From positions 3,171,928 to 3,235,927 of the forward strand of contig OX337235.1 in assembly GCA_946965045.2 (NCBI GenBank): a stretch of DNA of 64,000 bases, given 5' to 3'. Source of the stretch: Epithemia pelagica (Eukaryota > Bacillariophyta > Bacillariophyceae > Surirellales > Surirellaceae). Position numbers and translations under genes: made by a program. Position 1 is the first letter of the stretch; each line of letters begins with the position of its first letter. Of the stretch, positions 57,289 through 64,000 are shown one piece after another. The notes beneath the pieces are model-generated. The model was not told the DNA's origin and did no database searches. It was given only the letters and a program-made list of their open reading frames with translations.

Positions 57289-60200
57289 TCAACCAGACCG
57301 CTTCTTGCCATGCTTCTTGTACTTGCGTTGATTTGAGTGGTTGGGTGCAAGTTGTTGATATGAAATGGCTCCTGGTTGCTGGATACCAAGGATGGGTGGT
57401 TGAATCGTAGGGGGTACCATGCCAGGTTGAGGAAGGCCAAATTGCAAAGGGGCAGACTGAAGAACAGGTTGTTGAAGAATGGCTCCATAAAAGGGTTGCT
57501 GGGGTGGCGGTGGTTGGTAAGACTGAACAAATGGGGCCATGGGAGCAAACTGTTGAGGTTGCTGCTGGGCGAAAAACATTGGTTGTGGTTGTTGCATTGA
57601 AACATGATGCATGCCATGGGTAATGCATGGTATGGTGCCATGATTGGATGATGCTGATGACATCGACGACGACGAAACAGGAGTACTCGAAGAAGAAGCA
57701 TTCACCTTTGAATCAGACTTCTTCGTGGTTTTTTCACGGGGAGAAGAAGGAAAAACATCCCAGTCAAAACCATCAAACAACGAACAAGTGGACTCATCTT
57801 CAGCGTCTATATCCAAAGGCGCGGCAGCTGGTGACTTCTTGTCCTTCGATGCACAAGGTTTCGAATCATCGGGTTCTGTGACGAACAAACAAGGAAAGGT
57901 AAGACAAGTGTCAATGGAAATGAAACAATCAGCAATCAACGACAGATGAACGTACCAGTTTTGACCGTCACAGCTTTGGCGTCAGAATACCAATTCGCAG
58001 TCAAAAGCTTTGCGTACGATTCAGAGCGAAGCTCCTGGTACGCAAAACTTGCCTGCTGGTCCGTCTTGTGGCGCCCAAACTTATTTACAAGCTTCTGTGG
58101 TGCGCCGGATGCCACAACGTTAGAAATACCGGTACGACGGCCTGTACGTGCAGTCGTACGTTGCCAGTCTTCTAAGCCACACCTCTTGAAGAGGATTTTG
58201 GCATTCTCGTTCGGTCAGTTCTTTCCCAGCTGCCCGATCGGTCGCATCGGTGGAGGTCCAGTGAATCCCTGAGCGACTGCCTTCTTGTATTTCGCTATGA
58301 CGTCTTTGGACATGTCGCGAACCAACATGGTGCCAGCCCACCACTTGTCATTCGCAGATGGACGAGCCTTGCGCTCCTTGTCGGTGGCAATGTTTAGAAA
58401 AAGCAGTCCTGTCCAGCCAGGAGGAAGGGCGTGCTCGATCCAGTACTTTAGTAATTTGTACGTGGACCACGGGTCATCGGGGTTGTCGACTACCACATTC
58501 AATTCACGCTCATCCTCTCCATCCAGAGTCGGATTCGTCAGCGAGAGCTTCGAGCATTTCTCGCGAGAGCACTCTTTCAATTTGTATGCGGGAAGACCTT
58601 TCAAAGAACCATACGACTCAGGCAGCGCGGCAATATGCACTAAATCAGACACTCTTAATTTAGTAGTCTGTGACAGAAAATCAACGTGTGAGAGCGGAAG
58701 AAGACACATGAAAAACCAACAATCCAACAGTACTTACTTCAATGGTACCACGTGGACCAAAGTCACGTTGCGACTTGTACACTGTCATGCGTAGCAAATC
58801 GATTGGGACTCCGAAAGGATTGAAGGGGGGGTCCGCTTTGTTGCGGAATAAAAACTCGTCGTTCTCGACAACCTTGGCTTTCTTTGGACGGCGACCAAAG
58901 TCGGGCCGGATTTCAGCTTCGTCTTCAAAAAGTTTCTTACAAAACGCGTGAAAGGATTGCGGAAGATTGGCAAGATCCAAGCTGCTATATTGGATGCCGT
59001 TTGCATGAAAAACAGCAAACAGGTGGTCCAACATCTTCTTGATCACGGCGGGTTGATAAATCTTACCAGCCCTCGTGTAGAGGTTGGAGACGAAGACGTA
59101 CAAAGCGAGGTTGAGCAGCTTGGCCTTCTCTGGTGTCTTGTAACCACGTAACAAGACGAAGAGTCGCAGAGTTTGTTTCGTAGAGTTGTCTGGATCGGGC
59201 ATGACCTCGGTAAGTTTGAAGAGATCCTGGTGACGGGCCAAGATGCTCAGGAACCGTTCGACTGTTCTAGCTTTTTCGCGCTCATAGCCTGCCGTGTTCA
59301 TTGACAGGTCGGTGAAAGATACTTTCTTGGCGTCGGCGCCATAGACGCGATCGTTCGAAATCGTTGCATACGATGCCCAGGCATCGATGTCATCGGGAGT
59401 CTCGACAATCTCGGGAAGAGGGTTGGTCGCAAGGAAGTCCAGCGTGATCTTGCCTGTTGCTTGGTCTACCACCAAATTGGACCGGGACGAAGCAGCTTGT
59501 GCAGTCAATTTTAAGGATGGTGCAACAGGAACGGGGACGGTTGAGGTGTCTGCTGCTGCTGCCATTGACCTGGGAAAACAACAATCATCCACGAGGTTAG
59601 AAGAGAAGCGACCACCATGGAGAACCACTCATACAACAATTAACTTACACAGCTGGATCGTTTGATTGCTGTTGTCGCAACGAGTCTTCCACGGTAGATC
59701 CTCGGGTGGAAGGAACGTTTACCTCTCTGTTTGGCAAAAAGACGCGGTGAACAGAATGAGAAAAAGAACGAGGCGACAACAAAAACACAACAATCAAAGA
59801 CTCTTACTCGTTGTGAGGAATGGGTTGAAGAGAGACAGGGTTCTCGGAAGTCTTGGATTGCTGTTGCATGCGGGTAGGACGACGGGTGGAAGGAATGTTC
59901 GTCTCTCTGTTTCGGAAAAAGAGGAAGCAACCATGAGAGTCTGAAGGAGGAGCGACACAAAGAAACACAACAATCAAAAGAACTTACTGGTTGACAGGGA
60001 TGGGCTGAAGAGGAACAGGGTGCGTCGGTTTGTTCGACTGCTTTGGAACAGGAACATGCAACGATCGTTTCTTGAGGAGAGACGACGAGTTACCATTGGA
60101 TTCAGCAACGGCGGTAGAGATGCTGCGAGTTTTGCGAGACCCCGATACACGAACTGGAGACGCCTCATTCTCCTTGTTCGAAGTTGAGGCGGAAGCAGCG

Positions 60201-60665
60201 GCGGCTTTCTTCTTGTTGGCATTACGGGTCTTCATGGTTCGACTGCTGTTCTCAAAAACAAGTTGACACAAGAAATGAGAAATGAGAAATGACAGTATGA
60301 GGGAGGAGAATGAGGATGCGTGACAGTCGAAGGAAGATTTGAATTGCTAAGTGCGACCAGGAAGATTTGGACGCAAAAGGAAGACCACCATGGCCAAAAT
60401 GGAGGAAAACAGGCCAAATCGATATGAAAACACAACAATCAAACAAGAAAACTTACAGTTCACAGGATCTTGGCGCCCTTGAGGCATCTGTGGAGTCGTT
60501 GTTGTCTTTGGAGCTCTCCTTGGTGAGATCTATTACGGTAACCCCCCTTCCTTCCCAGTTGAACATGTTGTCGGGCTCGTCGAAGATGAAGAGATATGAG
60601 GAAGACGAATCCGATGACTCCGAGGACTGGGACAGGGAGTCCGATACCAAATCAATCACAGACAT
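57289..60665 (-). CDS. Crypton-like tyrosine recombinase protein with SIM-like N-terminus, seven exons, one internal TGA
   Basis: Exons: 60665-60457, 60245-59988, 59906-59808, 59726-59649, 59569-58738, 58667-57956 and 57875-57289. All six introns (211, 81, 81, 79, 70, 80 bp) are GT-AG and keep phase, giving 925 codons. Exon 1 has two SUMO-interaction-like motifs, SVIDLVSD with a Ser/Asp run and VTVIDLTKE. Exons 2-4 carry repeats of PLQPIPVN and N-I/V-P-S-T-R. Exon 5 resembles the helical core-binding domain (LYTRAGKIYQPAVIKKMLDHL). Exon 6 resembles the catalytic domain: PPGWTGLLFLNI, IGQLGKN, then WQRTTARTGRRTGISNV, KFGRHKTDQQASFAY. The R, second H and Y are present, but the H of H-x-x-R appears replaced by R. 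A TGA (58217-58215) interrupts exon 6. Exon 7 is Pro/Gln-rich and ends with TGA at 57289. Confidence 0.6.
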
Positions 60666-60932
60666 GCTCAAAACCAACAATCAAACACTTTTTGAAGTAG
60701 AGAAGCCGTCCAGAATGATGATCTCATTGTCGTCGACCTTCCTTTCTCCAGTTCTCGGATCGAGAGCAAGGAGATGTCGACGAGATCTCTGGGGCCTAAG
60801 TGATCCGATGAACGGAATGTTTCAAATTTACATATTATAAGTAACAAGTTTATTTAAAGACTAAATTTTCTGATGGGACTCCAAAATTTCCTCAACAGAC
60901 ATGTCCTGCTTATTAATTATAGAAGGGAGGTG

Positions 60933-60965
60933 AGAACTACCTGCATAGCTAGATACGGAGTAAGC
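60933..60965 (-). repeat. Right terminal inverted repeat
   Basis: Begins AGAACTACCTGCATAGC and ends GATACGGAGTAAGC; partner of 56707-56739. It lies 268 bp upstream of the gene start at 60665, so it may also hold promoter elements. Confidence 0.9.
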
Positions 60966-60985
60966 AGATTACTCCCCTGTGTTTC

Positions 60986-61127
60986 TTAGTCCTTTCTCGT
61001 CGGGCGCCCGGCTGGTCGGGAGAATGACTCATCGGGCACATGTCTTGTCGGGCATGCGCCCTCCTCGCCACGTGCCCTCCTCGTCATTCTACCCTCCACG
61101 CCGGGCGACCCTCCTCTAAAGGACTAA
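60986..61127. repeat. GC-rich foldback-like segment
   Basis: Outer arms TTAGTCCTTT (60986-60995) and AAAGGACTAA (61118-61127) are exact reverse complements. The interior has repeated TCGGGC and CCCTCCTC words that can pair partially. It could be a short MITE-like or foldback sequence next to the right TIR. Confidence 0.5.
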
Positions 61128-61288
61128 TACACCGTGAAGTAATCCTACTACTACATTACCTAGTTGGTTTCTGAAACTTAAAATTTCTTGTGGGTCATCA
61201 CGACCCCAGCGACTGATTTTGACCTTAAATCGCTGAATAGAAAAATGTGCTGGGCGAAAAAAATGAAACACCGCCGTCTTTTTTAGCC

Positions 61289-61597
61289 TCATCGGATATA
61301 TGAATGAGAAGACGCCGCGTTGACGCTTTGTGCATTGCCATTCACTGTAAAGCTTGTCAAGTTGACCATGTTTCCAACCTCGGTGGGGATTGGTCCAGTG
61401 AAATCATTGTAACTCAAATCCAAACGAATGTCTAAATTCAAGGCAAATATCTCCGGAATCAAGGTACCATTCATTCGATTGCTCCCCAAGGATAGGTCAC
61501 GCAGGTTGTCATTGGCTACTAGCCTAGGTCCGAACAGCAGCACCATTGTCGGTGGAAGTGGCCACGACCAAATCAAACCATTCGGCCGTGACCACAA
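61289..61597 (-). pseudogene. Leucine-rich-repeat protein fragment
   Basis: About 70 residues show two plant-type LRR units: LRDLSLGSNRMNGTLIPEIF and LDLSYNDFTGPIPTEVGNM, matching L-x-x-L-x-L-x-x-N-x-hydrophobic-x-G-x-I-P. Diatoms have many LRR receptor-like proteins. Here no signal peptide, further repeats or membrane helix can be joined, and the start codon is unconvincing, so I treat it as a remnant. Confidence 0.6.
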
Positions 61598-61643
61598 AAT
61601 CTGGACGGACTGGTGTCACGTGATTGTGCCGGCATGGATGATG

Positions 61644-62162
61644 CTATGGTATTTGTTGGTGTATCCGTTGTGGGAGGGGCTGGAAAGGTGGGAATGTCAC
61701 CTCCACCCTTGTTGTTGTCGTCGTACTTCCTTGCATTCGTTTTCTTCTTTTTTCAGCCATAGTTCCTCGTATGTCGCTCTTCAAAACCCGGAACTGGATA
61801 GAAGAAACACCGGATTCGAGGTTGGCCCTGTTTCTACAGGTTGTCCTGGCGCCTTGAACGCAGGCTGGCCGATCCCATCGGCCACCACACCCTGTGAGAT
61901 GCACGACCACCCGTCGTGGGAGGGGACTCAGGGACGTCCCAGTAGCCGCGTCCACGAGTGCACGCATGTACTTCCCCACGAGGGCTGCGACTCGGTAAGC
62001 ATCAAAGCCACTCACTGTGCGCACGCCCTCCACCGTCAGCAGAGGTGTGATATCCCGTCCTGCGGTTGCAGACGCCCAGAACTCACGCAGTGCGGCGTTG
62101 ACGAGGTGGTGTAAGCGAGAGGTGCGGTTGCGAGCAGGCAGAATACGCTCCACCTGGTTCAT
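61644..62162 (-). CDS. Doubtful ORF, unknown
   Basis: The open frame from the ATG at 62162 (MNQVERILPARNR) spans ~170 codons. The first ~85 residues (HHLVNAALREFWASATAGRD, YRVAALVGKYMRALVDAATG) look protein-like, whereas the rest is basic and low quality. It lies between the LRR remnant and the CRN gene. It may be a fragment of a degraded gene or mobile element. I do not recognise it. Confidence 0.25.
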   Translation of the reverse strand: MNQVERILPARNRTSRLHHLVNAALREFWASATAGRDITPLLTVEGVRTVSGFDAYRVAALVGKYMRALVDAATGTSLSPLPRRVVVHLTGCGGRWDRPACVQGARTTCRNRANLESGVSSIQFRVLKSDIRGTMAEKRRKRMQGSTTTTTRVEVTFPPFQPLPQRIHQQIP

Positions 62163-62332
62163 TGCCACGGCTGCAACAAACGTATCACGGGGCCAAAAGG
62201 GGAATGCACTCGCCACCACGTGCAGGAACCAACCACACGCCTGTAGCAGCTTGTCCGGATGCCCTCATCAGGGAACAGAACATCATGAAGTCCAATTGAA
62301 AGACAAGCACACATTGAATGCTTTGGATAAAA

Positions 62333-64000
62333 CTAGTTGCTTTGACCGCGAATCTTGATGGATCCAACAAGTTGCAAAACATCATTCAAATCGCGCTGCC
62401 TCTCCTTGGTACTTGCTTTCTGCCTCTGAAAACTTTTGAAATTCACATCTGGAACTAGAAAAAGAACACAGTTTCTTGAGGCCACCCCGTGAACTGCCAT
62501 CTTTCGTTCAATGGCAACAAATTTGTTGATACCATCATCACTAACTGGGTGATTGAGAGAACGTGTCATTTGCAGTAATACGGTTGTAACTCCGTGATCA
62601 TCTTTCTTCCTTTTTTTTCGCTTGTGCTTCGGGTCGTTATCTCCACTCATCACAAGAGCAGCATCTAGACCAGGATAATTGGACGCTTGCGGCACAAGAA
62701 GCTTGGTACCTATGCTCGCCTCGGGTTTGATGACCCCAACAACATCCTCGACATCTTGTCTTTCCACCTTTTCAACTTTCAATACGTTTTTATGCAAGTG
62801 CTCACGAAGTGGCTGGCTCCGATGTCCCAGGTTCCGAGTTTCAAATAAGATCGTTTGAGGATGTTTAGCAATAAGGTAGAGGCAAACTTCTTCGAAAAGT
62901 ATACCATCAATTGCCTTGTGTTGCATTCCAAATTGATTTTGAACACTTGGTGAAAGCAATTCTTTGGCAACAAATTCCGCGACGATTTTCATGACATATC
63001 GAGGGGCATAGATGAGTTCGGGTGGAGTATCATCTAAATTATACTGAGGCTGTCCATCCTCGATTACAACATCCATGTAGAAGAAGCGATGCGGCCCCTT
63101 GAGATAGTTCCTTTCCTGGGCAACGCCCAGAAATTCGTCAAGTGCTGTTAGAGATTCACGTAGCCTCGATTCATGTCTATCAGTATTCGCCATCCCCCAA
63201 ATAATTCGAGGTATGGGTCCAAATTTCTCATACTGCTCTATCATACTTTGTGATGCATAACAAAGTAAGGCTTTTTTTGCAGGAAGGGGGCATCCGAAAC
63301 AACAGCTTTGCTGTTTGAGGAGTTGCGAGTTGGCGAGCGTCTGATTGGGGGAAGAGTAAAGGACAAGACCACCCTCAGTAAAGACATAGGTTGCATCTCC
63401 ATTTGATATATCTGCCAAACAAAAGAAATCTTGACCTGGTGTGTAGCCCATCGCTTTTACTGCTGCATGATTCAGGTTTTCTTCCGAAACCGTAGCCTTT
63501 GTTGCGCCGTCAGAATTAACAAAAAGCCGAACATGCTGACGAATCCCACCTTTTGCCATGACAACCATACATTTTTCCTTTTTCTCCTTAGCGTTTTTCA
63601 GGATCAGGTGTGCATGGAAGTTTCTCATTATACTTTTGCCAATTCCTGGTGTTCCTACCAAAAACACGCGCTTACCTGTGGGTTTCTGGAAGAATGAAAG
63701 TATCCTCACCCAAAGGGGCTCATAATGATCAAACACAACCAGTCGATTTTTCAGGCAAGGAAACTCTTGGTAGAGCTCATGCCGGGACGTTGCTTCGCTG
63801 ATCTCATTTTGATCTGTGAACAATCCACTTTTTGAAACGTCAAGGTATCGTTCCCCACGGTCATCTTCCTGTACATCCAATTCAGAAAGTTCTTTCACGT
63901 AAATTAATGCCTCTTTTGCAAGGGCTACGGAGGAATCATTTGATTCTATGGGTCGAGATATCGTCCCTGATACTTTTTGAAATCGCTGGTCTGCCGCATC
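62333..64000 (-). CDS. Crinkler (CRN)-type protein with P-loop and nuclease-like C-terminus, 5' partial
   Basis: The frame is open from the window edge (64000) to TAG at 62335-62333. The first 18 codons (63947-64000) encode DAADQRFQKVSGTISRPI, identical in DNA to the header junction of the CRN gene at 54879-56300. A different C-terminal region follows: LVVFDHYEPLWVRIL, the Walker A motif VFLVGTPGIGKS (about 63640), then FGPIPRIIWGMAN and EEVCLYLIAKHPQTILFETR. The order P-loop ATPase then a helix-rich, possibly PD-(D/E)xK-like domain is that described for CRN and RHS (retrotransposon-hot-spot) proteins. A Lys-rich KHKRKKRKKDDHG stretch may be a nuclear signal. The N-terminal header lies outside the window. 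Confidence 0.7.
   Translation of the reverse strand, partial: DAADQRFQKVSGTISRPIESNDSSVALAKEALIYVKELSELDVQEDDRGERYLDVSKSGLFTDQNEISEATSRHELYQEFPCLKNRLVVFDHYEPLWVRILSFFQKPTGKRVFLVGTPGIGKSIMRNFHAHLILKNAKEKKEKCMVVMAKGGIRQHVRLFVNSDGATKATVSEENLNHAAVKAMGYTPGQDFFCLADISNGDATYVFTEGGLVLYSSPNQTLANSQLLKQQSCCFGCPLPAKKALLCYASQSMIEQYEKFGPIPRIIWGMANTDRHESRLRESLTALDEFLGVAQERNYLKGPHRFFYMDVVIEDGQPQYNLDDTPPELIYAPRYVMKIVAEFVAKELLSPSVQNQFGMQHKAIDGILFEEVCLYLIAKHPQTILFETRNLGHRSQPLREHLHKNVLKVEKVERQDVEDVVGVIKPEASIGTKLLVPQASNYPGLDAALVMSGDNDPKHKRKKRKKDDHGVTTVLLQMTRSLNHPVSDDGINKFVAIERKMAVHGVASRNCVLFLVPDVNFKSFQRQKASTKERQRDLNDVLQLVGSIKIRGQSN

Larger units (their letters stand above)
56707..60965 (-). mobile_element. TIR-flanked element carrying a tyrosine-recombinase-like gene
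   Basis: Inverted repeats of 33 bp with one mismatch lie at 56707-56739 and 60933-60965 (29-bp exact core 56711-56739 / 60933-60961). The ends read TAA|CTCCGTATCTAGC... and ...GCTAGATACGGAG|TAA, so a 3-bp TAA target duplication is a natural reading, as in PIF/Harbinger-like elements. The only gene recognised inside is the seven-exon minus-strand gene 60665-57289, whose product looks like a Crypton-type tyrosine recombinase, an enzyme class not normally associated with such TIRs. About 0.55 kb downstream of that gene has further GT/AG-like signals but no clear coding. Confidence 0.7.

Overview
The window looks like nuclear DNA of a stramenopile, most likely a pennate diatom. The evidence is a Ty1/copia element whose protease reads D-R-G-A-N-G-G, short GT-AG introns of about 65-130 bp, a protein with an apparent signal-plus-plastid presequence, Crinkler-type (CRN) proteins, DDE and tyrosine-recombinase transposon proteins, and Asn/Gln/Ser-rich low-complexity tracts. 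No tRNA, rRNA or CRISPR array was recognised. The species is not identifiable by eye.

Layout. 0.3-4.5 kb: two unrecognised genes, the second with one intron and a broken G-run. 4.9-13.0 kb: a complete, young copia retrotransposon with TA...TA LTR ends, an AGAAG target duplication and almost identical LTRs; its pol is interrupted by one in-frame TGA and one frameshift. 14.7-18.3 kb: a TPR-like gene and a two-exon PB1-like/coiled-coil gene. 19.2-25.6 kb: a compact cluster of a DDE transposase-like gene, a SET-domain gene, a lysine-rich gene and a small unknown gene. 26.5-30.1 kb: a kelch-type gene split by 742 uninterrupted AAC codons and further broken downstream. 30.4-34.8 kb: a segmental duplication carrying two copies of a small P-loop gene, with a frameshifted gene between them. 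35.2 kb: a GFA/CENP-V-like gene. 37.5-48.3 kb: two convergent genes that each fuse a flavin amine-oxidase-like domain to a folate-biopterin-type transporter, flanking a SnoaL-like, probably plastid-targeted gene. 49-52 kb: a sulfotransferase-like gene with two frameshifts and a relic of its 5' end. 53.1-54.4 kb: a glycerophosphodiester phosphodiesterase. 54.9-64 kb: two CRN genes (HNH type and P-loop/nuclease type) on either side of a terminal-inverted-repeat element whose seven-exon gene encodes a tyrosine-recombinase-like protein with SUMO-interaction-like motifs.

The most unusual items are the TIR-flanked tyrosine-recombinase element with its tandemly duplicated exons, the CRN pair sharing an identical header-domain junction, the amine-oxidase/transporter fusion pair with contrasting intron content, and the AAC expansion inside a kelch loop. 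Many reading frames are broken by single-base changes, often at short homopolymers. This could be pseudogenisation or residual long-read error, and raw-read checking would settle it.
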